Positions 34,049 to 41,504 of a DNA stretch of 64,000 nt are shown here, piece after piece. Position 1 is the stretch's first letter. Each line of letters starts with the position of its first letter. Position numbers and translations under genes: made by a program. Source of the DNA: JBBRHQ01 sp963738305 (GTDB lineage: Bacteria; Actinomycetota; Thermoleophilia; Solirubrobacterales; 70-9); contig CAVTVU010000001.1 in NCBI GenBank assembly GCA_963738305.1, forward strand, positions 1,116,001 through 1,180,000. Reading direction: 5' to 3'. Under the pieces are notes generated by a model. It did no database searches. It saw only the letters and a program-made list of their open reading frames with translations, and was not told where the DNA came from.

Positions 34049-36055
34049 TCACGACGCCAATCCGAGCGGCACGTTGGGTCGGTCCCAGCTCTCGGCGACC
34101 CGGTCGGCCGCGCGACGCTCCTCGGCGAGGATCTCCTCCGCGGCCACCACCACTCCCTCATCGCCGGCCCGTGCCGCTACCCGTTGCAGAAGTTCGTAGG
34201 CGGCGACCTCAAGGTGCTCGAAGGCAAACGCGAAGCCGGCAAGCTTGGTGGTGGAGTCGGGCTGGGCACCGAAGAAGGTCGAGAGATTGAGCCCGCCGGC
34301 CTTCAGCGTCGCGTCCTTGACCAGCGATGGTCCGGCGCCGCGCTCCTCCAGCAGACCCTCGATCCTCTTGAGGTGATCCCGGGTCTCCGCGAGGTGATCG
34401 CGGAAGGCAATCTCCAAATGCTCGTCGTCAACCCGCTTTGCCCCGGCCTCCAGCAATTTCACTGCCTGACCCTCGAGGGCATGGATGTCGCGCAGGTAGG
34501 CGAGCAGCGCGGAGTCGTGCTGATCGGGATCGACGCCCGCCAAGGAGTCCTCGACCGCGGCGTCGAAGGACTGCTCGAGGCGCTCCGCCATTCGCGCCTC
34601 CTCCGCAGCGATGTCGGCCGCCATCCGCGCCGTCTCCTCATCGCCGGCTCGCCCGGCCAGTCGCTTCAGCAGTTCGTAGGCAGCGAGCTCCATGTGCTCG
34701 TAGGAGTAGGCGTGCATCGTCAATTTCCCCGGCGTGTCGGGCTGGGAGGCCGCGAAGGCGACCATCCCCCAGCCGCCGGCCGTCCCGGCCGCGGCCTTCA
34801 GCTTCGAGGGCTCGCCGCCCAGCGCTTCCAGGCGCTCTCGCACGCGCCGCTCCTGATCTTCGGTCTCGCCGAGGTGCTGTTCAAACGCCTCGCGCAGGCG
34901 CTCGTCGCCGGCGATCTCCGGCGCCGCACGAAGCTGCGCCAGCGCTTGCAGCTCGATCGAGTGCAGGTCCGCCAGATACTTGACGATCTGCTCATCCCGG
35001 TCGCGATTCCACTGGCGCGCTCCGACCCCGGTCTTGAGGTCGTCGAGCCGTACACCCGCACTGTCGGGCTTGAGTGGCGGGGTCGTGGCGCCATCGCCCT
35101 CTCGCATTCCCGCGAGCAGCTCCTCCAAGGCGTCGACGGCGCCGTGGCGGGGCTCCCAGCCGAGCTCCTCGCGCGCCCGCACGGAGGACATCAGCGGCAC
35201 GTTTCGCGCCATGTCGAGCCAGCCGGCCGGCGTCGGCTGCAGGCGCAACTTCCAACTCAGATCGGCGAGCCGCCGCACGACCCGCGCGGGCACCGGAAAG
35301 CTCCGCACCCCGATCTGCCCGGCCATCTCCTCTGGACTGAGCGGTGGCTCGGCGGCGATGTTGAAGGCGCCATCCACGTCTTTCAGCACGGCTTGCAGGT
35401 AGGCCCGCCCGACGTCCTCGGAGTGGACTGCCTGGAAGCGCAGGCGGTCGATTCGGGGCAGGGCCGGAAGGAAGCGCAGGCGGAGGAGGAAGTTGGGCAG
35501 GAACGGCCCAACGAAGAGGCGGCGGATCTCGGTCGCGGCCTCTTCCTTGAAGATTAGGGCTGGGCGAAGCCGCACGACCCGCGTCTCGGGATTGTCGGCT
35601 TCGAAGCGGTCCAGCTCGCGCTCCACCGCGACCTTGTGACGGGAGTAGAAAGAGGTCTCGGTGCCCTCGGTGGGCCAGGCCTCGTCGACCTCGCGATCCT
35701 TGGGGCCGCGTGAGTAGGCGCCCACCGAGGAGGCGTGGATTAGCTTCGGCACCCCGGCTGCCGCCACGGCCTCGAAGACGCGCCGGCTGCCCTCGACGTT
35801 GATCCGCTCCAAGGTCACCGCGTCCCGGGAAGGCTGGATCGCCCAGGCCAAGTGGATGACCGCATCGGCTCCCTCGAAGATCGCGCCCAAATCGGCAGTG
35901 AGGACGTTCGCCTCGACCCAGGTGGTCTTCGGCGGCGCCCACGTGGGCTGGCGCCGAGCCAGGCCGACAATCTCGTCGATCTCTGGGCTCTCACCGAGGG
36001 CCCGAACGGTGCTGGTTCCGACGTTTCCCGTCGCGCCAGTGACGACTACCTTCAT
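34049..36055 (-). CDS. NAD-dependent epimerase fused to two ferritin-like (DUF892/YciE-type) domains
   Basis: 668 residues in one frame. Residues about 1-320 are an extended SDR: V-T-G-A-T-G-N-V-G at the start, S-S-V-G-A-Y and the Y-S-R-H-K catalytic pair. After a linker, two domains of about 150 residues follow, each beginning with a helix of the type I-V-K-Y-L-A-D-L-H-S-I-E (first) or L-L-A-Y-L-R-D-I-H-A-L-E (second) and each containing Y-E-H-M-E or F-E-H-L-E with A-A-Y-E-L-L. These are the Glu/His carboxylate patterns of DUF892 four-helix proteins. The fusion is unusual; a redox or iron-linked stress function is inference only. Confidence 0.82.
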   Translation of the reverse strand: MKVVVTGATGNVGTSTVRALGESPEIDEIVGLARRQPTWAPPKTTWVEANVLTADLGAIFEGADAVIHLAWAIQPSRDAVTLERINVEGSRRVFEAVAAAGVPKLIHASSVGAYSRGPKDREVDEAWPTEGTETSFYSRHKVAVERELDRFEADNPETRVVRLRPALIFKEEAATEIRRLFVGPFLPNFLLRLRFLPALPRIDRLRFQAVHSEDVGRAYLQAVLKDVDGAFNIAAEPPLSPEEMAGQIGVRSFPVPARVVRRLADLSWKLRLQPTPAGWLDMARNVPLMSSVRAREELGWEPRHGAVDALEELLAGMREGDGATTPPLKPDSAGVRLDDLKTGVGARQWNRDRDEQIVKYLADLHSIELQALAQLRAAPEIAGDERLREAFEQHLGETEDQERRVRERLEALGGEPSKLKAAAGTAGGWGMVAFAASQPDTPGKLTMHAYSYEHMELAAYELLKRLAGRAGDEETARMAADIAAEEARMAERLEQSFDAAVEDSLAGVDPDQHDSALLAYLRDIHALEGQAVKLLEAGAKRVDDEHLEIAFRDHLAETRDHLKRIEGLLEERGAGPSLVKDATLKAGGLNLSTFFGAQPDSTTKLAGFAFAFEHLEVAAYELLQRVAARAGDEGVVVAAEEILAEERRAADRVAESWDRPNVPLGLAS

Positions 36056-36175
36056 CTTCTCGTCTGCTCGCCTTCCCGTGGCCTGGGGTCTGAGTTGGCG
36101 AGGAGTGAGCGGAGAGCCGCTCCCTTAGGCCTCGGGGCGTCTGTACCCCTGGGGAAGAGCGCGAAACGCGGTCCG

Positions 36176-36479
36176 CTACAGAGCCAGAGCGGCAGCCTTC
36201 AGATGGAGCGCCTCGAACTGCCGCAACTGCTCGGTCGCCCGTTCGGCCAAGGCGCCGAGTGGCGGCAAGTGGTTTGAGCTTGCCATGGTCCACGCCAAGC
36301 CAATCCATGACCTCCTTGAGCGTTTCCCGATCGGCCTCGATCTCGGCGCAGATCTCCGCCAAGGCCGGCCCGAACTCTGAATCGCCCTCATTGCTCCCTC
36401 GCAGCCGCCGAGCCAGCTCGACCCCCACAGTTGCTCCGGCCAGATGGTCGTTGAGGTGGATGGCGAGCAGCTCTCCCAC
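36176..36479 (-). CDS. small helical protein of unknown function, one frameshift
   Basis: The first part reads M-G-E-L-L-A-I-H-L-N-D-H-L-A-G-A-T and continues with L-A-E-I-C-A-E-I-E-A-D-R-E. Near 36262-36276 the frame must change to give A-E-R-A-T-E-Q-L-R-Q-F-E-A-L-H-L-K before TAG 36176-36178. About 100 residues, mostly helical by pattern. No family recognised with confidence. Either a sequence error or a decaying gene; its neighbours include both kinds. Confidence 0.5.
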
Positions 36480-36717
36480 GGCATCGCCGCTAGCCGACAG
36501 CGAGCCTACGAATTAGGGCGAGAGCCCCTCAGCGAAGACGAAGCTGTCTGGTCCACTGGCCGGGAACGATGGCCCCGAAGCGCCCGCAGCGCTTGAACGG
36601 TGCGGGCGAGGGAAGGCCCCGTCGCGTACTGCGCACTTCGATCGCCGTTTTTCTCTCCTGCAGGATGGCGAGGGTTTACCCCAACGACGAGCCTGTCAAA
36701 ACCAGCCGAGAAAGAAG

Positions 36718-37005
36718 ATGAGAAAGAGGACGAAGATCGAGCCCGAGGAGCTGTTGGCGGCGATCGCCGAAACGGTCGATGACGGGTTCTGCCCGGTTTC
36801 GGAACTCGCGCCGCGGTTCCCGAAGCTCAGCCACCGCGAGCTCGCGCGGATGCGCGGCCAGGCGCTGCGGCACGGGCTTGTGCTGGAGCGCCGCGGACCC
36901 GACGGGCAGGCCTACCTCGCGTTAACCAGCGAGGGCTGGCGGGCGCTGCGCTCTTCGCGCACCTTCTCTCCCTCGATGAACCAGACTCGGCGCCCGTCCG
37001 GGTAG
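36718..37005 (+). CDS. small winged-helix-like protein
   Basis: 95 residues from ATG 36718. Residues 8-75 have the pattern of a winged helix: E-E-L-L-A-A-I-A-E-T, then V-S-E-L-A-P-R-F-P, R-E-L-A-R-M-R-G-Q-A-L and a wing ending Y-L-A-L-T-S-E-G-W. The last about 20 codons overlap the convergent repeat protein on the other strand, so the true end may be degraded. DNA binding is plausible, target unknown. Confidence 0.5.
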   Translation: MRKRTKIEPEELLAAIAETVDDGFCPVSELAPRFPKLSHRELARMRGQALRHGLVLERRGPDGQAYLALTSEGWRALRSSRTFSPSMNQTRRPSG

Positions 37006-37313
37006 GTCGCCGCTGGTCCGTCGTCGCGGTGGCGCTTGCCTTCGCGGTACCACTTCTCGGTCCCGTTGACGTAGACGCAGGCCGGCCCACCCTCGCGATG
37101 GCGGACGCCGTCCACGTAGTACTTGACCGACCCGTTGGCGTGGATCACCGCCGGCCCGTTGAGGCGGTGCAAACGGCCGTGCTGGAACCACTCCTCCCGG
37201 CCGCTCGGGAAGACCCGCGCTGGGCCACCGACCCGGTGGAGCTCGCCCCCCTCGTCGCGCCACTCGATCACTCCGTCGACGCCGATATTTGGCTCGTCAC
37301 CGCGCTTCGTCAC
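36912..37313 (-). CDS. MORN-like repeat protein
   Basis: 133 residues with four tandem units of about 22-24 residues, each carrying H-R-x-x-G-P-A and then W-F/Y-x-x-G (for example L-H-R-L-N-G-P-A-V-I-H and R-H-R-E-G-G-P-A-C-V-Y). Such units are common in proteins that form extended beta sheets, often of unknown role. ATG 37313 is preceded by no close gene. The 3' end overlaps the convergent winged-helix gene by 94 bases. Confidence 0.7.
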   Translation of the reverse strand: MTKRGDEPNIGVDGVIEWRDEGGELHRVGGPARVFPSGREEWFQHGRLHRLNGPAVIHANGSVKYYVDGVRHREGGPACVYVNGTEKWYREGKRHRDDGPAATYPDGRRVWFIEGEKVREERSARQPSLVNAR

Positions 37314-37361
37314 GACTCGCGTCTACCCGCCCTGCGGTGGGTTGAACTCAGCGAGAAAGCG

Positions 37362-37991
37362 TTAAGCGGCCAGCGACCGATCGCCGCGCGGGGAGAGCTC
37401 GACGAGCGGTGAAGCGCGGCGCTTTCTTGGGGCCGCGGTAGCGGCCCCACTCGCGTTGAGCCGATTCTCCCGCAGGTTGGACTCGTCCCAACCCTCCTCG
37501 ACAGCGCCAGAGGAATAGAAGTGGACCTCGTATGGCATTAGCGCCGCCGCGAAGACGCCGACGGCGAAGTAGAGGCAGAGCTTGGAGTCGCTGAGGCAAG
37601 AGGGCGACGACGATCACCAGACCGATCGCGGCGAGGACGACGAAGAGGCTGAACTCGGCATCGAACAGAAGCTGCAGGATGATCGCCAGCCCACCCAGCT
37701 CGGCCGCGACCGTGAGCACATTGACGAAGGTGCTGGCGACCAAGGAGACCAGACCGAGGCCAACCCCATCCGCATCCGGATCACGTCGAAGACGGGCCGC
37801 CCGGTGACCGCGGCGACGCGGCCGCACATCTCCGCGTAGACCGCGATGCCAACGGTCCCCAGCACCACCACCCAGAGCAGGTCGTGGCGGTAGAGCGCCC
37901 CGGTCTGGGTGGTGAAGACGATGTCGCCGATATCGAGGAAGCCGCCGAGCGCGGCGATGATGCCCAGGGCGATTTTGAGGACCGACTTCAC
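37362..37991 (-). pseudogene. truncated NRAMP-family metal transporter
   Basis: From ATG 37991 the protein follows NRAMP: G-G-F-L-D-I-G-D-I-V-F-T, then (frame change near 37770) V-A-S-T-F-V-N-V-L-T-V-A-A-E-L-G-G, then (second change near 37595) F-A-A-A-L-M-P-Y-E-V-H-F-Y-S-S-G-A-V-E-E. After N-R-L-N-A the homology ends and an Arg/Ala-rich tail runs to TAA 37362-37364. Only about half of a normal 400-residue transporter is left, so it is almost surely non-functional. The frame changes could be errors; the lost C-terminal half is not. Confidence 0.72.
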
Positions 37992-38087
37992 GCTTCCTCG
38001 TCGGTCAGCCGTTCGACAATGGCGTCCGCCTGGTCTTTCACTTTCCCCGATCGCATTTCGCCCGCGGCAAGTGGTACTAGCGCCGGC

Positions 38088-39044
38088 TCAGGCGAAAGCG
38101 GGGAGGATCTCCCGCTCGTAAAAGTCGAAGAAGCCGTCCTGGTCGGGGCCGACCTGATGGATGTAGACGTGGTCGTAGCCGGCATCGACGTACTCCTGGA
38201 TCGCCGCCCGGTGGCGCTCTGGGTCAGGGCCGCAGACGACGCTCTCGGCGACGTCCTCCTCGTCCAGCGTCTCGGCCGCCTCTTCGAAGTGCGCCGGCAG
38301 CGGCAACTCCAAGAAGAAGCTGCCACTGAGCGCGCTGTTGGGCCACTGCTTAAGTGCCAGCTTCTTCGCCGCCTCCTCGTCCTCGGCCCAGCAGACGTGG
38401 AGCTGGCCGTAGGTGGGCTTGCCCTCCCCGCCTTCGGAGCGGAACTGCTTCACCGATTCCGCGACCGGCGCGGTTCCGACCAGACCGTCGCCGAGGCGGG
38501 CAGCGAGTTCGACCGAACTCTCGCCGGCCACCGCGACCAGCAAGGGAGGCGGGTCGTCTGGCAGCGAATAGAGCCGGGCGTTCTCGACAGTGAAGTGCTC
38601 GCCGCGGTGACTCGTCAGCTTGCCCTCCCAGAGTTCCCGAATCACCTCGATCGCCTCCTCCAGCCGAGCTTGGCGCTCGACCACACCCGGCCAGCGATCG
38701 CCGAGGATGTGCTCGTTCAGGTTCTCGCCGGTGCCGACGCCGAGCGAGAACCGTCCCGGCAGAAGGCTGGCAGCGGTCGCCGCGGCCTGGGCGACGATCG
38801 CCGGGTGGATGCGGGTCGTGGGGCAGCTGACACCGGTCATCAGCTCGATCCGCTCGGTGCGCTGGGAGATCGCCCCCAGGGTTCCCCAGACGAACGAGCT
38901 CTCGCCCTGCTCGTCGACCCAGGGATGAAAGTGATCGGAGACCGAGGCGAAGGTGAACCCGGCCCGCTCCGCGCGCTCGGCTTGGGCGACGAGCGAGGGG
39001 GCGTCGAACTCCTCGCTGGAGAGTGTGTATCCAAGCTTGGTCAC
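38088..39044 (-). CDS. LLM-class F420-dependent oxidoreductase
   Basis: 318 residues, luciferase-like TIM barrel. Start M-T-K-L-G-Y-T-L-S-S-E-E; signature blocks S-D-H-F-H-P-W, L-M-T-G-V-S-C-P-T-T-R and G-R-F-S-L-G-V-G-T-G-E-N-L-N-E-H match the G6PD-related F420 subgroup (TIGR03557 type, from memory). Uses deazaflavin F420 rather than FMN by family. Substrate unknown. It stands alone, downstream on the minus strand of a 50-bp gap shared with the divergent basic-protein gene. Confidence 0.85.
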   Translation of the reverse strand: MTKLGYTLSSEEFDAPSLVAQAERAERAGFTFASVSDHFHPWVDEQGESSFVWGTLGAISQRTERIELMTGVSCPTTRIHPAIVAQAAATAASLLPGRFSLGVGTGENLNEHILGDRWPGVVERQARLEEAIEVIRELWEGKLTSHRGEHFTVENARLYSLPDDPPPLLVAVAGESSVELAARLGDGLVGTAPVAESVKQFRSEGGEGKPTYGQLHVCWAEDEEAAKKLALKQWPNSALSGSFFLELPLPAHFEEAAETLDEEDVAESVVCGPDPERHRAAIQEYVDAGYDHVYIHQVGPDQDGFFDFYEREILPAFA

Positions 39045-39096
39045 GTCCGGTCCCTACCCGCGCGTGGCTTACGCCCAAACGGGTACCACGCACCAC

Positions 39097-39351
39097 ATGG
39101 CTTCTGAGAAACAGCGCGCCGCTGCCCGCCGCAACGTCAAGAAAGCGCAGGCCGGCGCCAAACGCAAGAAAACTCTGAAACACCTTTCCGGCAAGACCAA
39201 AACGGCGCTCGGCAAAGAGGCGAACAAGGTTCGCAAGGGCGAAGCCAAGACCCGCAAGGAGCTGAACGAAGAGGCCGCCCGCCTGGAAATCCGTGGCCGC
39301 TCGAAGATGGGCAAGGACGAGCTGCGCGCGGCGATAGCCCGCGCAAAGTAG
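39097..39351 (+). CDS. small Lys/Arg-rich protein with Rho-N-like C-terminus
   Basis: 84 residues from ATG 39097. The N-terminal two-thirds are strongly basic (K-R-K-K-T-L-K-H-L, V-R-K-G-E-A-K-T-R-K). The end, I-R-G-R-S-K-M-G-K-D-E-L-R-A-A-I, matches the SAP/Rho N-terminal helix-loop pattern often found in small stress proteins. No clear ribosome site precedes the ATG. Nucleic-acid binding is the reasonable inference. Confidence 0.6.
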   Translation: MASEKQRAAARRNVKKAQAGAKRKKTLKHLSGKTKTALGKEANKVRKGEAKTRKELNEEAARLEIRGRSKMGKDELRAAIARAK

Positions 39352-39371
39352 GCGCGGCATCCAGCGGGACG

Positions 39372-40100
39372 ATGGAACGGGTGCGGATCGGTTGTTCGGG
39401 TTGGAGCTATAGCGACTGGCGCGGCGGCCTCTACCCCGACGGACTGCCGCAGCGCCGCTGGCTGGAGCGCTACGCCGAGGTGTTCGACACGGTCGAGGTG
39501 AACGCGACCTTCTACCGGCTGCCGAAGGCCCAGACGGTCGAAGGCTGGGTCGAGCAGGTCCCCGGCGACTTCCTGTTCGCGGTGAAGGCGAGTCGCTACC
39601 TCACCCATATGAAGCGCCTGCACGAGATCGCCGACGCGGTCGCGCGCTTTTGGGAGCCGCTCGAGCCGCTGCGGCGGGGCCGGCGGCTGGGGCCGGTCCT
39701 CTGGCAGCTACCGGAGAACTTCCACCGCGACGACGACCTGCTCGCCGCGGCGCTCGACGAGCTGCCCCGCGCCAAGCATTGCTTCGAGTTCCGCCACCCG
39801 AGTTGGTTCGGGGCCCCGGTGCGGGAGCTGCTGGAGGAACGAGGCGCTTCGCGGGCGATCGGCGACGACAGGCGCCGATCGCTGCCCGCGGCAAAACCGG
39901 CTGGCGAGATCGCCTACCTGCGCCTGCACTACGGGCACCGCGGTCACGACGGCAATTACTCCGAAGCAGAGCTCGACGGCTGGCGTCGCCGGATTGCCGC
40001 TTGGCGCTCGCGCCGGCCTGTGTTCGTCTACCTCAATAACGACTGGAAGGGCTACGCGCCCGCCAATGCCCGCTACCTTAAGCGGGACTTGTCCGCGTGA
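39372..40100 (+). CDS. DUF72-family protein
   Basis: 242 residues, TIM-barrel-like DUF72. Start I-G-C-S-G-W-S-Y-S-D-W; blocks V-E-V-N-A-T-F-Y-R-L-P, F-A-V-K-A-S-R-Y-L-T-H and the C-terminal Y-L-N-N-D-W-K-G-Y-A-P-A-N-A are diagnostic. Biochemical function of the family is not settled. It lies 20 bp after the basic-protein gene and may be co-transcribed with it. Confidence 0.88.
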   Translation: MERVRIGCSGWSYSDWRGGLYPDGLPQRRWLERYAEVFDTVEVNATFYRLPKAQTVEGWVEQVPGDFLFAVKASRYLTHMKRLHEIADAVARFWEPLEPLRRGRRLGPVLWQLPENFHRDDDLLAAALDELPRAKHCFEFRHPSWFGAPVRELLEERGASRAIGDDRRRSLPAAKPAGEIAYLRLHYGHRGHDGNYSEAELDGWRRRIAAWRSRRPVFVYLNNDWKGYAPANARYLKRDLSA

Positions 40101-40237
40101 GAGGAGGGGTAGCCAGGGACACTGCCACCAAGGGGGACAACGCCGCCGAGTTCGTCCCCGCCAGCCGCTCGCGGACGAAGCTGCGCCGGGCCGCCGCCGA
40201 CTGCCACGGCTGTTTCTCCCGAGACATCGTCTGCCGG

Positions 40238-40585
40238 CTAAGCGAGCCCGGCGGCCGCGGCGGCCTCCTCACCATTGTGGAAGGCCTGCTCCCGAATCAC
40301 CCGGCCGTCCCTGATCGTGAAGAGGAACGCGAACCGGTCGCGATCCTCCATGGCGATCTGGCTCGCCGGCCCGGTTCCGTTCACCTGGGCGACCGCGACG
40401 ACCCGGTCCCCGGCGTCGATCAGCTCGACCGGGTCGACCGTGTAGCCGGCCAGCGTCTTGCGGTTCTCCTCGTAGATGAGGAGGATTGCCTCGTTGCCGT
40501 GGTGGGTCCCCAGCAGCAGCGTCTCGAAGACCACGTCCTCGGCATACAGCTCTGTCGGGATCTTCACTGTCAACGGCAAGGTCAA
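40238..40585 (-). pseudogene. N-terminally truncated NTF2/SnoaL-like gene
   Basis: The reading frame gives E-L-Y-A-E-D-V-V-F-E-T, the usual early strand of SnoaL-like proteins, through T-H-H-G-N-E-A-I-L and on to a complete C-terminus. The normal first helix (about 25 residues) is missing; the open frame upstream encodes unrelated M-T-L-P-L-T-V-K-I-P. Homology ends at about 40552, next to the fragment on the other strand. Confidence 0.5.
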
Positions 40586-40730
40586 GAAGGCAAAGACCTT
40601 CCGCTTCTTCTACGTCACCTCGAACAGCTTTGGGGATGCGATCAGCGGCCGCTCCTTCCCGCCCGGCCGGTGGAAGATCACCTTCAAGAAGGGCCACAAG
40701 AAATCGGCTCGGCCTCGGAGGAGACGCTGA
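40560..40730 (+). pseudogene. C-terminal fragment of an unidentified basic protein gene
   Basis: The plus strand encodes F-T-V-N-G-K-V-K-K-A-K-T-F-R-F-F, then F-P-P-G-R-W-K-I-T-F-K-K-G, and ends R-P-R-R-R-R at TGA 40728-40730. It reads like the last beta strand and basic tail of a larger protein. Upstream it runs antisense into the SnoaL remnant, so its 5' part has been lost. No start codon or ribosome site belongs to it. Confidence 0.4.
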
Positions 40731-40748
40731 GGGCGCTCGGAATCGACG

Positions 40749-41174
40749 TCAGGTCGTCTTGACGACGAGGACCGAGCAGTCGGCCTTGTGGGTGATCGTG
40801 TTGGGGACGCTTCCGAGCACCCGCCGCTTCATCCCCTTGTTCCCGATCACCAGCAGGTCGGCGCCGCACTCCTGGGCGAGCCGCACCAGGATCTCGGCCG
40901 GATCGCCCGCTTCGGCCCGTGACTCACACTCGAGTCCGCTGCCGCGCAGCTTTTCCTCGCTTCGCTCCAGGATCTCCCTCATCCGGGCCGAGGAGTTGGT
41001 CGCCCACTGGAGCTCGACCTCGGAGTCCTTGGGCGCCGGCTTTCGGCCGGAGTCCTCGAAGGCGCTGAGCAGAACCAGCTTCGCGCCGAAGCGACGCGCG
41101 ATCTCGGCGGCCTCGCCGACCGCCTTGGTGGCGGTCTCGGACCCGTCGGTTCCGACGGCAACAGTGGAGAGCAT
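40749..41174 (-). CDS. universal stress protein (UspA family)
   Basis: 141 residues from ATG 41174. Start V-A-V-G-T-D-G-S-E; the ATP-binding motif G-N-K-G-M-K-R-R-V-L-G-S-V-P follows the G-x2-G-x9-G-S pattern; ends C-S-V-L-V-V-K. A TTG 21 bases upstream (41195) is possible. It fits the stress character of the region, and an ATP-binding USP often acts as a switch protein. Confidence 0.88.
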   Translation of the reverse strand: MLSTVAVGTDGSETATKAVGEAAEIARRFGAKLVLLSAFEDSGRKPAPKDSEVELQWATNSSARMREILERSEEKLRGSGLECESRAEAGDPAEILVRLAQECGADLLVIGNKGMKRRVLGSVPNTITHKADCSVLVVKTT

Positions 41175-41224
41175 CGCCGCACCAGTATCCCCCAAAATGC
41201 GCGGGTGGATGCGATGAGCGCTGA

Positions 41225-41491
41225 GTGATTCGCCGCAAGGCGATCATCCACGGAGCCGTACAGGGAGTCTTCTTCCGCGACTCGCTCCGGCGCGCTGCGA
41301 TCGAGCGGGGCGTGGCCGGCTCGGCGGTCAACCGGGCCGACGGGAGCGTCGAAGCGGTCCTCGAAGGGCCGGCCGACGCGGTCGCCTCGCTGCTCGAGCT
41401 GTGCCGCACCGGGCCTCCGGGGGCCCGCGTGGAACGTGTCGAGGTCAGCCGAGAGGACCCGCAGGGCGTCAGCGGCTTCCGGACTGGCTAG
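41225..41491 (+). CDS. acyP: acylphosphatase
   Basis: 88 residues from GTG 41225. The catalytic block is H-G-A-V-Q-G-V-F-F-R (Arg of the phosphate loop), with the Asn in S-A-V-N-R-A-D-G-S-V-E. Hydrolyses acyl phosphates in the cytosol. Divergent from the USP gene by 50 bp. Slightly shorter at the C-terminus than most homologues (about 90-95), still with a plausible end. Confidence 0.9.
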   Translation: MIRRKAIIHGAVQGVFFRDSLRRAAIERGVAGSAVNRADGSVEAVLEGPADAVASLLELCRTGPPGARVERVEVSREDPQGVSGFRTG

Positions 41492-41504
41492 ATCGGCTGG
41501 CGGA

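Noticed and set aside
34040..35557. 505-residue plus-strand open frame
   Set aside because: Antisense of the epimerase-DUF892 fusion; composition is that of a shadow.
37988..38056. 22-codon minus-strand frame (M-R-S-G-K-V-K-D-Q-A-D) overlapping the NRAMP start as ATGA
   Set aside because: Too short and without known family; the overlap may be chance beside a dead gene.
31009..41200. Integrated element with att repeats at the tRNA-Ala
   Set aside because: No integrase, and I could not find a second copy of the tRNA 3' end; only the softer statement of an accessory region is kept.
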